64,000 nucleotides of DNA from Bacillota bacterium (GCA_023408315.1 JAEYKI010000006.1:1-64000); one strand, 5' to 3'. Positions 27,227 to 36,506 are shown, numbered from the stretch's first letter. Made by a program: numbers and translations. Notes: a model not told the origin generated them from the letters alone.

Positions 27227-27760
27227 TCAGATTGTATACTTTTTCAGCGCTTCCTTAAACAGCTCCACATGTACTTCCTCGTCCAGTATGATCCTTTTTA
27301 GAAGCGTCTGAATGCCGGGGTCGTCAATCCGGCTGATGTGCTCCCTGTATCTCCGTATGGCTTTGTACTCAGAGTCCAGATCGCTTTGCAGCCGCTCCTC
27401 CAGGTTCTTTCCGTAATTTATCGTGTCCGCGCACCAGTATTTCGGATTAAAATAATCCCCCGTTTTATAAATGGGCTTGCCGCCCAGCGCTATAATGGCC
27501 GCCGCAAGCACCTCCAGGTGGATCATCTCCACAATCGCCGTTTTTTCCAGCAGATTGGCTAGGCTTTCGTTAAAAGGCTTTATAACAAAGTTATGGTACA
27601 TATATTGCAGCGTTGCCGTAAGCTCGCTCACATTGCCGCTGTAGTCTTCCAGAAGTAAATCCACCGCCATTTTGCTTTTTTTTGCGGCCTTTATTTCCGG
27701 GTAAGGCTCGCGGCTGGCATATCCGCCGGGCATCAACAGCGCGTAATTCTCCGTTGCCAT
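27227..27760 (-). CDS. Ferritin-like diiron/dimanganese protein
   Basis: A 177-residue four-helix protein. Two ExxH metal motifs are visible, EMIHLE near 78-83 and DEEVHVE near 159-165, with further carboxylates in the other helices. It belongs to the ferritin-like/manganese-catalase-like superfamily. The C-terminal sequence resembles bacterioferritin-type iron-oxidising sites. Storage of iron or removal of peroxide is likely, but I cannot choose. It has its own GGAGG site and stands apart from apt by 144 bases. Confidence 0.72.
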   Translation of the reverse strand: MATENYALLMPGGYASREPYPEIKAAKKSKMAVDLLLEDYSGNVSELTATLQYMYHNFVIKPFNESLANLLEKTAIVEMIHLEVLAAAIIALGGKPIYKTGDYFNPKYWCADTINYGKNLEERLQSDLDSEYKAIRRYREHISRIDDPGIQTLLKRIILDEEVHVELFKEALKKYTI

Positions 27761-27847
27761 GCCTTTCCCCCCTCCTTCTTTGAGTTCCTACCATATTGTA
27801 TTAAGGGGTGCAGCAATTGTGACGGCATACGGAACCGGCGCTTGGTT

Positions 27848-29227
27848 TTACGGTCGCAAAACCGCATACCGGGCCGCTTCCGGGTATAGCTTTTCCGCCA
27901 GAAGCCCGCAATCCGCAGTTCTGCCGCGGGGTTCCGTTTGCAGCGAATTAAGCCACGCCTGCCTGTGGTTTTCACCGATGCGGCGCATTTGAATATCCGC
28001 GGGCATTTCGGAATCATTATCTAGCCGCGTAATCGCATCGGGTGGAGGCGATCCGCTCACCATCCTGTATAAAAGAGCGCCAACAGCGTATACGTCCGTC
28101 CATGGGCCTATATCCCCCCCATCCTTGTATTGCTCCGCCGGCGAATATCCTGGCCGTATCATTACCTTGCAGCCAATCTTCTCCACAGGGTCCGGCTTTA
28201 AAAGTAACCCTTGAAGCGTTTTTTTGTGCAGCAAAATTTTCTGCGGGCACATATCCAAATGGCTGATTCCCTTTGCGTGCATGGCCGCCAGGGTTCTGAT
28301 CACCGGCTCCAGCACGGCCAGCGCTTCTTCAAAAGGCACCCTGCCACCCGCATTTTCAAGCCATTGCTCCAGCGTATAATACGTCCGCCGCCGCCTGGTT
28401 GCCGCCAGTATCGCAATTAAAATAGCCGTTGCCGCAATGGCAGCTGCCATTGTAATCCGCATGGTATCCGCCGCCTGCGCAGCGCCTTCTTCCTGTGGCG
28501 TCTGTCCCGCTATATAGGGAATATTCAGTTCTTTCAGGATGTCCACCAGTTCGTCCGCGCTGACTGCCGCGTTGATGTTTTGCGCGTTAAGCGCCGCAAA
28601 CGTATTGATCCCCACCACCTCGCCGTACTCATTCAGCAACGGGCCGCCGGAATTCCCCGGATTCACCGCCGCGTTGATCTGCAGCAGCTTTACGGGGCTG
28701 CCCCCTTGGATAATAGAAGCGGATTTCACACTGCTGATGATCCCGTCCGTCACGGTCACATCGTCCGCGTTGGCGGTTATGGTTTGGGAAAAGCTGTCCG
28801 CGCTGCCAGGAAACCCAAGCGCATAAATAGAGTCGCCCGTTTTGGCGTCGGAGCGGTCATTAACGTCCAGGGGCTGCATGCCTGCAATCGGAACTTCCAA
28901 TTTTAAAATGGCCAGGTCCTGCTCCGGCTTTTGCACCTCCACCGTCGCGTTTACAAAAGTCCGGTCTCCGTACCATACGCTCACCGCACCCGTATTCTGG
29001 TTGATCACATGGTTGTTGGTAACAATATACTGCACGGGCGAACTTGTCCCCACCGGCCATCCTGTCCCCATAGAAAATTGGCCGTTTCCCACGCTATCCA
29101 CCACGCGCACAATACTGGAACGCATATCCAGTATTTTTTGCGGCACGCTGCCCGCCGCGTGCGCCGCAGGCGGAGCCGCAAACACCAGCGCCCAAACCAG
29201 TATAAGTATCCCGGATGCCCTTTTCAT
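27848..29227 (-). CDS. Membrane-spanning trypsin-like protease fused to a kinase C-lobe (pseudokinase)
   Basis: A 459-residue fusion. A signal segment (about 5-25) is followed by a trypsin/HtrA-like domain with the full triad His73 (TNNHV), Asp104 (EQDLAIL) and Ser193 (NPGNSGGPL). There is no PDZ domain. A membrane helix lies at about 258-277, followed by RRRR. The cytoplasmic part (about 282-459) is the C-lobe of a Ser/Thr kinase: HLD at 323-325, GYSPAEQY at 360-367 and GPWTDVY at 374-380. The N-lobe with its glycine loop and Lys is absent, no DFG is present and the catalytic Asn is Lys330, so kinase activity is unlikely. ATG at 29227 has GGAGG eight bases upstream. Confidence 0.82.
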   Translation of the reverse strand: MKRASGILILVWALVFAAPPAAHAAGSVPQKILDMRSSIVRVVDSVGNGQFSMGTGWPVGTSSPVQYIVTNNHVINQNTGAVSVWYGDRTFVNATVEVQKPEQDLAILKLEVPIAGMQPLDVNDRSDAKTGDSIYALGFPGSADSFSQTITANADDVTVTDGIISSVKSASIIQGGSPVKLLQINAAVNPGNSGGPLLNEYGEVVGINTFAALNAQNINAAVSADELVDILKELNIPYIAGQTPQEEGAAQAADTMRITMAAAIAATAILIAILAATRRRRTYYTLEQWLENAGGRVPFEEALAVLEPVIRTLAAMHAKGISHLDMCPQKILLHKKTLQGLLLKPDPVEKIGCKVMIRPGYSPAEQYKDGGDIGPWTDVYAVGALLYRMVSGSPPPDAITRLDNDSEMPADIQMRRIGENHRQAWLNSLQTEPRGRTADCGLLAEKLYPEAARYAVLRP

Positions 29228-29263
29228 GCCCTTTTCCTCCATTTTTTCACTGGTTTATATATA

Positions 29264-29643
29264 AATCTATCGGCAACAGATGAAACATATGTTTTCTCTG
29301 GCCAAACAAAAAGCCGCTTGCTCAAAGCAAACAGCCCAGCTTGATGATAAAGTTCATAATGATTAAAAATATCCAAAAGCACAATATTCTTACTATACGA
29401 AAGGCCGCTGAAAGCCCAAAACATAAGGCATTTCAAGCACTACGACGCAAACGTAGTTTATCCTACGCTGAGGAGTAAGCGGAGAAATAACGCCGTAGTT
29501 GGGGCTTGTCGGCAGCCTGAGCCGCCTGCTCAAAGCAAATGGCCATAAGCCTCTTTTTTTAGGGTACCGCCCTCAAGCCGCTCAGAATCTGGAGCTTTTA
29601 TAAAGTATCCCGCGCCCGTTAAAAACGCCTGCCCAAACTACTG
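29264..29643. other. Gene-free 380-base stretch
   Basis: It holds the terminator of the decarboxylase genes (29306-29335). A second copy of its core, GCCGCCTGCTCAAAGCAAA, occurs at about 29521-29539 against GCCGCTTGCTCAAAGCAAA at 29313-29331. Between them lie several inverted CTACG/CGTAG motifs (about 29440-29500). I find no gene, no tRNA and no known RNA family by eye. Confidence 0.45.
29306..29335 (-). terminator. Terminator of the oadB/oadG-like transcript
   Basis: On the minus strand GCTGTTTGCT pairs with AGCAAGCGGC (with G-U pairs) around a short loop, followed by TTTTTGTTTGG. Confidence 0.6.
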
Positions 29644-29763
29644 TTATTCCTTCTTATTGGGAAAAATCTTCATAAGAAGTTTTATAATAAAGAAGAACAC
29701 GGCCAGCACGGCAAAAACACAGCCGACGCCAACGCCCATTAAGTTCAATGCATCCATCAACAT
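29644..29763 (-). CDS. OadG-like small subunit, 39 residues
   Basis: A 39-residue protein with one membrane helix in the middle (about 10-32) and a basic C-terminus (KIFPNKKE). The location, 15 bases after oadB, and a good GGAGGG site seven bases before the ATG support a real gene. It fits the small OadG-related membrane subunits that accompany beta subunits of Na+-translocating decarboxylases, but it is about half the length of a classical gamma subunit and lacks the soluble zinc-binding tail. Confidence 0.7.
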   Translation of the reverse strand: MLMDALNLMGVGVGCVFAVLAVFFFIIKLLMKIFPNKKE

Positions 29764-29778
29764 TTCATTACCCTCCTG

Positions 29779-30927
29779 TCAGCTGCCCATCAGCATGGAA
29801 ATCAAAACCGCGCCCGCAATAACAGATCCAATCTGTCCGGAGACATTAGCGCTGATGGCGGGCATCAGCACAAAGTTGGTCGGGTCTTCTTTCTGCGCCA
29901 TTTTTTGCACAATGCGCGCAGACATGGGAAACGCGGATATGCCCGCCGCCCCAATCATGGGATTGATCTTCTTTTTAAGGAACAGGTTGATAAACTTGGC
30001 AAACAGCACGCCGCCCGCCGTATCAAACACAAACGCCAAAAATCCAATCAAAAGAATCAGCAGCGTTTCCCATTGCAGGAACGTGGAGGCCACCATGGTG
30101 GAGCCGATGGTAATGCCCAGCAGCAGCGTCACCAGGTTTGCCAGTTCGTTCTGCGCGCTCTTGGAAAGCCGCTCCAGCACGCCGCACTCGCGGATCAGGT
30201 TGCCGAACATAAGCGAGCCCACCAGCGGCACGCCGTCCGGCGCAATAAAGCCGGTAATCAGCGTAACAATAATGGGAAACGCAATCAGCACGGGCTTCTT
30301 TACCTGCGCGTCCTTTTCAAGGTCCATCCGGATTCGCCTCTCATGTTTGGTGGTAAGCGCGCGAATAACGGGAGGCTGAATGATGGGCACAAGCGCCATA
30401 TAGGAGTACGCAGCCACGGATAGGGGGCCGATGTACTTGGGCGCAAAAATGTTTCCAACAAATATGGTGGTGGGGCCGTCCGCCGCGCCAATGATTCCTA
30501 TGGCCGCGGCTTCTTTCAGCGTAAAGATTCCGGGGATTAAATACTGCGAGCAAAGCACCGCCATAATAAGAGCGGCAAATATGCCAAACTGCGCCGCAGC
30601 GCCGTAAAAAATCATCACGGGTTTTTTGAGCAGGGGCGAAAAATCGATCATCGCGCCTATCCCAATGAAAATCAAAAGCGGAAACAGTTCCGTTGCAATG
30701 CCAAAGTTTTGCAGAAGCTGCAAAAACTGCGGTTCCCCCATGGTGTTCTGCAACACGGTAGCCAGCGGCAGGTTTACCAGCAGGCACCCAAACCCGATTG
30801 GCAGCAGCAGCATGGGTTCATATTTTTTAAGTATGGCAAGCAGGATCAAAACAATTCCAATAAGAATCATCACGCCGCTCTGCCAGTTAAAACTGGAAAA
30901 GCCTTTCATCAAAACACTCAGATCCAT
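29779..30927 (-). CDS. oadB: Na+-translocating decarboxylase beta subunit
   Basis: A 382-residue polytopic membrane protein of the OadB/GcdB/MmdB family, which couples decarboxylation of a carboxybiotin to sodium export. Conserved stretches are GIGAMIDFSPLL near 88-99, AADGPTTIFV near 145-154 and GFIAPDGVPLVGSLMFGN near 217-234, with the conserved Asp in the second of these regions. No alpha (carboxyltransferase) or biotin subunit lies in the window, so the identity of the substrate (oxaloacetate, glutaconyl-CoA or methylmalonyl-CoA) is open. Confidence 0.88.
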   Translation of the reverse strand: MDLSVLMKGFSSFNWQSGVMILIGIVLILLAILKKYEPMLLLPIGFGCLLVNLPLATVLQNTMGEPQFLQLLQNFGIATELFPLLIFIGIGAMIDFSPLLKKPVMIFYGAAAQFGIFAALIMAVLCSQYLIPGIFTLKEAAAIGIIGAADGPTTIFVGNIFAPKYIGPLSVAAYSYMALVPIIQPPVIRALTTKHERRIRMDLEKDAQVKKPVLIAFPIIVTLITGFIAPDGVPLVGSLMFGNLIRECGVLERLSKSAQNELANLVTLLLGITIGSTMVASTFLQWETLLILLIGFLAFVFDTAGGVLFAKFINLFLKKKINPMIGAAGISAFPMSARIVQKMAQKEDPTNFVLMPAISANVSGQIGSVIAGAVLISMLMGS

Positions 30928-30959
30928 TCTTTCACCTCTACCGTTTTAGTATCGCCGCT

Positions 30960-32225
30960 TTATATGTTGGCAAGCGCCTGTTCAATATCTTCCAGAATAT
31001 CCTCAACGTTTTCTATTCCCACAGAAAAGCGCACCAGGCCGGGCGTTACGCCCGCCGCCACAAGCTGTTCGTCCGTAAGCTGGCGGTGTGTTGCGCTGGC
31101 CGGATGCAGTACGCAGGTGCGTGCGTCCGCCACATGCACCACAATGGCGGCCAGCTTCAGGCTGTCCGAAAACCGCACCGCGGCCTCCCTTCCGCCCTTC
31201 ACGGTAAACGAGATTACGCCGCTGCATCCTTTGGGCAGATATTTCTGCACAAGCGCATAATACGGATTCCCGGGCAGCCCGGGATAATTGACCGATTCTA
31301 TTTTGCCGAAACCCTGCAAATATTCCGCCACGCGCAATGCGTTTTGGGAATGCCGCTCTATGCGCAGGGCCAGGGTTTCCAGCCCCAGGTTCAGTAAAAA
31401 AGCCGCCGTTGCGGGCGGGTATACGCCCATATCACGTACCAATTGCACACGTGCCTTTGTTATATAGGCGGCTTTTCCAAAAGCCTCCACATACACAAGG
31501 CCGTGGTAAGATTCATCCGGTTCTGTCAAATCCGGGAATTTGCCGTTTGTCCAGTCGAAATTCCCGCTGTCCACAATTACGCCGCCTATCTGCACCGCGT
31601 GTCCGTCCATATATTTTGTGGTGGAATGCACCACAATATCCGCCCCAAACTCAAACGGCCTGCAAAGCACGGGTGTTGCGAACGTGTTGTCCACAATCAA
31701 GGGAACGCCGTTTTTGTGCGCTATCTCTGCCATTTTTTCAATATCCAGAACCGTGAGCGCCGGGTTGGCGATGGTCTCGCTGAAAACCGCCTTGGTGTTT
31801 TCCCTAAAGGCCCTCTGTATGGTTTGCTCATCCGCGTCCTGATTTACAAAGGTAACCTCTATGCCCATGCGCTTAAGCGTTACGGCAAACAGGTTAATCG
31901 TTCCGCCATAAATACTGGCCGTACTCACAAAATGGTCGCCGGACCTGCAAATGTTTAGAATGCTCAGCATGGAGGCGGCTTGTCCAGATGTGGTGCAAAC
32001 CGCGCCAACACCGCCCTCCAGCGCCGCGATCTTTTTTTCCACCGCTTCCACCGTGGGGTTGGATATGCGCGAATACATATGCCCCTCTACAGAAAGATCA
32101 AACAGCTTCCCCACATGCTCGGTGGAATCGTATTTATAGGTAGTACTCTGAAAAATGGGCAAAACCCTTGGCTGACCATTCCCCGGCTTGTACCCTTCCT
32201 GAACGCATTTTGTCTCAATTCGCAT
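30960..32225 (-). CDS. metY: O-acetylhomoserine sulfhydrylase (PLP-dependent)
   Basis: A 421-residue PLP enzyme of the Cys/Met-metabolism family that makes homocysteine from O-acetylhomoserine and sulfide. Visible motifs are MYSRISNPT near 49-57, the PLP Lys in HSTTKYMDGH near 203-212, and the FRVSVG-equivalent VRFSVGIEN near the C-terminus. The start at 32225 has GGGAGG upstream. It precedes oadB by 32 bases. A cystathionine gamma-synthase function is less likely given the length. Confidence 0.85.
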   Translation of the reverse strand: MRIETKCVQEGYKPGNGQPRVLPIFQSTTYKYDSTEHVGKLFDLSVEGHMYSRISNPTVEAVEKKIAALEGGVGAVCTTSGQAASMLSILNICRSGDHFVSTASIYGGTINLFAVTLKRMGIEVTFVNQDADEQTIQRAFRENTKAVFSETIANPALTVLDIEKMAEIAHKNGVPLIVDNTFATPVLCRPFEFGADIVVHSTTKYMDGHAVQIGGVIVDSGNFDWTNGKFPDLTEPDESYHGLVYVEAFGKAAYITKARVQLVRDMGVYPPATAAFLLNLGLETLALRIERHSQNALRVAEYLQGFGKIESVNYPGLPGNPYYALVQKYLPKGCSGVISFTVKGGREAAVRFSDSLKLAAIVVHVADARTCVLHPASATHRQLTDEQLVAAGVTPGLVRFSVGIENVEDILEDIEQALANI

Positions 32226-32320
32226 GAACAGACCTCCCAGTTTAATAGAAATGTATTCATATAAATATATACAAAGGCGCCGGAAAACCACGCAGTTGTT
32301 TGCAGCTCCCGCGGCCTGCG

Positions 32321-32698
32321 CTATTGCACTACGGTATAACCGCCGCCCACCAGGGCCTCAATCGCTTTCTCCAGCTTTGTTTCCTTTACCAGTATATAGT
32401 CCGTATCAAATGTGGATACGGCAAACACGGAGATACGCGCACGGGCCAGCGTATCCGTAATGCTGGCCAGAATGCCAATCAGCGAAAGGTCCAGCGGGCC
32501 CAGCACCTCAAACGCACAGTAACCGCTCTCACAGCGCACCGTATTTTGGGGGATGCGCGCCGTCTCGCAAACCAGCGATATCTCCCTGCCGGTGCAGGTA
32601 AGGCTGAAAAAGCCTCCCACATCCGCACCGGGCGGCGCAGCCAGCTTGCATACGGAAAGGGAAAGGCCGGTAAGCCGCAGAGTAAGGTTTAAAGCCAT
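32321..32698 (-). CDS. ACT-domain protein
   Basis: A 125-residue protein with a tandem of ACT-like folds (about 1-60 and 62-125), the second matching the ACT_7/CASTOR type with LDLSLIGILASITDTLA and FAVSTFDTDYILVKE. It is a small amino-acid-binding regulatory protein with no catalytic residues. It sits 12 bases after the CoA ligase gene, and in anaerobes such ACT proteins regularly accompany PaaK and indolepyruvate oxidoreductase. Confidence 0.82.
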   Translation of the reverse strand: MALNLTLRLTGLSLSVCKLAAPPGADVGGFFSLTCTGREISLVCETARIPQNTVRCESGYCAFEVLGPLDLSLIGILASITDTLARARISVFAVSTFDTDYILVKETKLEKAIEALVGGGYTVVQ

Positions 32699-32710
32699 TT
32701 ATTTGCTCCT

Positions 32711-33943
32711 TTAATTTTGCCTGTTATCCTTAATGCGTTTCGTTTTCTTCTCACTCCGTGGAAGAGTTCCCAACGCAAAGGCCTTTACCTTGATGCGCAC
32801 GCCAATGGCGCGGCGCACCTGCTCGAATACAATTTCCTCAATGGAGGCCATATCAACGCCGCCATCCACTTCCATGGAGAGTTCTATTTCGTCCTTGCCG
32901 CCCCAGTGGTTGACCTCAATCAGATACTCGCTGGAAACCCCGTCTATTTTCTTTAAAATGCCGTCCATCTGGGAGGGGTATATATTCACGCCCTTCACCT
33001 TCACCATGTCGTCCGTGCGCCCCTGGATGCGGTCGTGCCGCGGGTATTTGCTTCCGCAGGCGCATTCTCCGGGAATCAGGCGCGTCAGGTCGTGCGTGCG
33101 GTAGCGGATCAGCGGCCCGCCTTCCTTCTGCAGGGTGGTAATTACCAGCTCGCCCAGCTCGCCTTCGGGCAGCACTTTGCCGGTGTCCGCGTCTATCACT
33201 TCAAAATACAGGAAATCGTCCCAATAGTGCAGGCCATTGTGCTCCGCGCAGTCTATGGAGATTCCCGGGCCATACACTTCGGTCAGTCCGTATATGTCGT
33301 ATACGTCTATCCCCAGCCCTTCGCAAATGCGGCGGCGCATTTTGTCGCCCCAGTGTTCGGAGCCAATCACGCCTTTTTTCAGGTAAATCTTATCGCTAAG
33401 GCCCCTCTGCTGCACTGTTTCCGCCAGCAAAAGCGCGTAGGAAGAGGTAGCCGTAATGGCGGTTGTTTTCAGGTCCATCATCATCTGCAATTGCTTGTCC
33501 GTATTGCCGGGGCCCATGGGAACAGCCATTGCGCCCAACAGCTCGCACCCCGCCTGAAAGCCGATTCCCGCCGTCCACAGGCCGTATCCGGGGGTAATCT
33601 GTATGCGGTCCAGATTCGTGAGGCCGGCAAACTGATAGCAGCGCTTCATCATTTCCGCCCAGTCGTCTACGTCCTTTTGGGTATAGGGAATAATGACAGG
33701 CATGCCCGTGGTTCCGGAGGAAGAATGGATGCGCACCACATCCGCGTCGGGCGCCGCCTGTATTCCCAGGGGGTACGCTTCGCGCAGATCGCTTTTATCC
33801 GTAAACGGGATCTTCTGGATATCCTCCGGCGTTTTGATGTCCTGGGGCTCAAGGCCCCAATCCGCAAACCTTTTCTTAAAAAACGGACTCTTGCTGGTCC
33901 GCTCCAGCTGTTTTTTAAACTGCTTGAATGTTTCCTCTCTCAA
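32711..33943 (-). CDS. paaK: Phenylacetate-CoA ligase
   Basis: A 410-residue adenylate-forming enzyme that joins phenylacetate or a related aryl acid to CoA. It has the AMP-binding motif SSGTTGMPV near 73-81, the YGLTEVYGPG stretch near 218, and the GRTDDMVKVKG hinge motif near 307-317. The length is normal. It stands directly behind iorB, which fits the reversible conversion of aryl-acetyl-CoA made from aromatic pyruvates. Confidence 0.9.
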   Translation of the reverse strand: MREETFKQFKKQLERTSKSPFFKKRFADWGLEPQDIKTPEDIQKIPFTDKSDLREAYPLGIQAAPDADVVRIHSSSGTTGMPVIIPYTQKDVDDWAEMMKRCYQFAGLTNLDRIQITPGYGLWTAGIGFQAGCELLGAMAVPMGPGNTDKQLQMMMDLKTTAITATSSYALLLAETVQQRGLSDKIYLKKGVIGSEHWGDKMRRRICEGLGIDVYDIYGLTEVYGPGISIDCAEHNGLHYWDDFLYFEVIDADTGKVLPEGELGELVITTLQKEGGPLIRYRTHDLTRLIPGECACGSKYPRHDRIQGRTDDMVKVKGVNIYPSQMDGILKKIDGVSSEYLIEVNHWGGKDEIELSMEVDGGVDMASIEEIVFEQVRRAIGVRIKVKAFALGTLPRSEKKTKRIKDNRQN

Positions 33944-33959
33944 TTCCTCTACCTCTACC

Positions 33960-34538
33960 TCACAAAAGATTTATACCAGCGTCAAACGCCTTTAAATTAA
34001 TTTCAACCGTTTTTTCGGGCAGAAGTTTTGCCATGGCCTCCCGCAGAGCCTGCGCGTCAAACGGAAGGACGCCCAGTTTGGCCGCGGCCGCCAGCATCAC
34101 CACATTCAAAGTCTTAATGCTGCCGCAATTCTCCGCCGCCGCGCTCGCGTCCACAAACACCGCCTTGGAGTTCTGCTCAATATATTCCCGAATCTTTATT
34201 TCGTTGTAGGAATCCTGCAAAATGGAGCTCGCAACAGGCGGGATGGGCCTTGTGTTCACCAGGCATTTTCCGTCCCTTTTCAGGCGGCACAGGTTGCGCG
34301 CGGCCTCCGCGGGCTCAAACGCAATGAGAACGTCCGCACGCCCAAGAGGCACAATGGGGCTTTTGTCCTCGCTGCCCAGCCGCACGTGGCTCACAACGCT
34401 GCCGCCCCTTTGCGCCATGCCAATGGTCTCGCCGGTGCGCGCAAAAACGCCGCTTGCTATTGCCGCTTCGGCCAGTATCCTGGATGCGAGCACCGTTCCC
34501 TGGCCTCCCACGCCCGCTATCAATATGTCGAAAATCAT
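33960..34538 (-). CDS. iorB: Indolepyruvate:ferredoxin oxidoreductase beta subunit
   Basis: A 192-residue subunit of the gamma/beta-domain type with the hallmark GVGGQGTV near 8-15 and the TGETIGMAQRGG segment near 36-47. The start at 34538 overlaps the stop of iorA as ATGA and lies behind GGAGG in the end of iorA. A longer frame to 34691 reads inside iorA and is rejected. With IorA it oxidises arylpyruvates to aryl-acetyl-CoA and reduces ferredoxin. Confidence 0.92.
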   Translation of the reverse strand: MIFDILIAGVGGQGTVLASRILAEAAIASGVFARTGETIGMAQRGGSVVSHVRLGSEDKSPIVPLGRADVLIAFEPAEAARNLCRLKRDGKCLVNTRPIPPVASSILQDSYNEIKIREYIEQNSKAVFVDASAAAENCGSIKTLNVVMLAAAAKLGVLPFDAQALREAMAKLLPEKTVEINLKAFDAGINLL

Positions 34539-36325
34539 GGCCGCACCTCCAATTGGATCGCGTCCTGCGGGCAAACCTGCCTGCACAGGCCGCAGCCCAT
34601 GCACAACGATTTTTCTATGGCAACCCCGCCCCCCAGGCCGGATATGGCCGGGCAGCCTATTTCCCGCATACAGCGCTTGCACTGCGTGCATTTTTCATTG
34701 ATAAAAGCAACCGATTTTGCCTTTTGCGTAGCCGCGCAGGCTGAATCGAATATTACCACGGCAGGGCCTTTCATTGCCACCGCCTCACGCACCGACTCCA
34801 CCGCGGCATCCAGTCGGAAGGGCGAAAGCCTTTTGACATACAGGGTTCCACAGGCCTGGGCCAGCTTTTCCAGGTCCACAGACTGCGCGGGTTCGCGCAT
34901 CATGGTTGGCCCCGCGCCCGGATGGGGCTGGTGCCCCGTCATGGCTGTGGTCGTGTTGTTCAGTATAACAACCGTGATATCCGTGTTATTATATACCGCG
35001 TTCACAAGCCCCGTTATGCCCGAATGAAAAAACGTGGAATCCCCAATAAACGCGATGTGCTTTGCATTGTTTCCGGCGCACTGCATGCCCTGCGCCACCG
35101 TGACCCCCGCGCCCATGCACAGGCAAGTGTCTACCATGGAGAGCGGCGCGGCGTTGCCCAGCGTATAACAGCCAATGTCTCCCGTAAAAACGGCGTCCTG
35201 CCCCTTCATTGCTTTCTTTACCGCATAAAACGCCGCCCTGTGCGAACATCCCGCGCACAGCACCGGCGGCCTGGCAGGCAGCGCGGCGCAGGCCGCGGCG
35301 GCTTCCGCCTGGTACTCTATTCCTAAAAAGTCTGCAAGCGCCTGCTTTGCAATCTCGTAGCTGAACTCACCCGCACAGGGCGTATTCTTTGTGCGCTTGC
35401 CCAGTATTTCTACATTAATATAATATTTACCCGCCGTCTCCAGCAGTTTCTGTTCAATCACGTCGTCCAGCTCTTCCAGAACAAGCACCCGCTCCAGTCC
35501 GTCCATAAACCGGGCCGCAAGCTGGTCCGGAAAGGGATATACCGCTCCCAGCTTTAAAAATCGCGCCTTCGCCCCCAGGTCGGCATAAGCCTCCTTGGCA
35601 TAGGAATATGCCATTCCGCCCGCCGCAATGCCAACTTTTCCGTCACCCGTTATGCTGTTGAACGGGGATTCGCAAAACAACGCGCTTATCCGCCCCTGTT
35701 TTTCCTCCAGCGAAATATGGTTCCTGTAGGAAAGGCTGGGGAATATTACCCACTTGGGGTCTTTTTCAAACCCGATTGGGTTTATATCCACGGCCCGCTT
35801 TTCTTCCTCCAGCGCGGCGGAAGAATGGCATACCCTGGTGGTGGGCCGCAGAATCACAGGCAAATGAAACTGCTCGGAGAGTTCAAACGCGTATTTCATC
35901 ATCGCGTACGCTTCGTGCGGGGTGGCCGGGTCCAATACCGGCAGGTTTGCAAATTCCGCAAACCGCCGGGTATCCTGCTCGGTCTGGGATGATATGGGGC
36001 CCGGGTCGTCCGCAACCAGCACCACCATGCCGCCGCGCACGCCCACATAGGCAAGGCACATCAGCGGATCAGAGGCAACGTTTAGGCCCACCTGCTTCAT
36101 GGTCACCAGGGCGCGCGCGCCGCTGTAGCTTGCGCCCGCCGCCACTTCCATTGCCACCTTTTCGTTCACGGACCACTGCACGTGTATGTTGCCGGGATTC
36201 CGGGACGCCACCGTTTCCAGCACCTCGGAGGACGGCGTTCCAGGATAGCCGGAAACCACCTGCACACCCGCCTCAATCGCACCCATTGCCATCATTTGAT
36301 TCCCTATATACAGCTGTCCGCTCAT
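34535..36325 (-). CDS. iorA: Indolepyruvate:ferredoxin oxidoreductase alpha subunit
   Basis: A 596-residue thiamine-diphosphate enzyme. The pyrimidine-binding domain lies N-terminal with SGYPGTPSSEV near 26-36. The TPP-binding motif GDIGCYTLG...GAG is near 386-410 and GDSTFFHSG near 425. Two 4Fe-4S motifs are at the C-terminus: CxxCxxC with CTQCKRC and CMGCGLC. It heads the iorA-iorB-paaK-ACT set. ATG at 36325 has AAAGG upstream, with a somewhat long spacing of 11. Confidence 0.92.
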   Translation of the reverse strand: MSGQLYIGNQMMAMGAIEAGVQVVSGYPGTPSSEVLETVASRNPGNIHVQWSVNEKVAMEVAAGASYSGARALVTMKQVGLNVASDPLMCLAYVGVRGGMVVLVADDPGPISSQTEQDTRRFAEFANLPVLDPATPHEAYAMMKYAFELSEQFHLPVILRPTTRVCHSSAALEEEKRAVDINPIGFEKDPKWVIFPSLSYRNHISLEEKQGRISALFCESPFNSITGDGKVGIAAGGMAYSYAKEAYADLGAKARFLKLGAVYPFPDQLAARFMDGLERVLVLEELDDVIEQKLLETAGKYYINVEILGKRTKNTPCAGEFSYEIAKQALADFLGIEYQAEAAAACAALPARPPVLCAGCSHRAAFYAVKKAMKGQDAVFTGDIGCYTLGNAAPLSMVDTCLCMGAGVTVAQGMQCAGNNAKHIAFIGDSTFFHSGITGLVNAVYNNTDITVVILNNTTTAMTGHQPHPGAGPTMMREPAQSVDLEKLAQACGTLYVKRLSPFRLDAAVESVREAVAMKGPAVVIFDSACAATQKAKSVAFINEKCTQCKRCMREIGCPAISGLGGGVAIEKSLCMGCGLCRQVCPQDAIQLEVRP

Positions 36326-36506
36326 CCATTTTCCAACCTTTGAAATTAACAAATTTAAAAACCGCCCGGCCGTATGCGTACAGCTTCGGGCGGATTCAGA
36401 TTTTTGAATTTACCTATCTTACTAATTCTACCCACCGCGCAACTTTTTGTCAAACAGTATTTAAATGCGGTTAATGCGAAAGCGCTGGCTAATACCAAGC
36501 TTTTAT

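Noticed and set aside
30960..32320. Possible SAM riboswitch before metY
   Set aside because: The 95 bases between the ACT gene and metY are too short for an S-box, and I see none of its conserved helices or a terminator.
33960..34691. A longer IorB starting at 34691
   Set aside because: The extra 51 residues lie inside iorA in another frame. The ATG at 34538 has a ribosome site and overlaps the iorA stop in the usual ATGA way.
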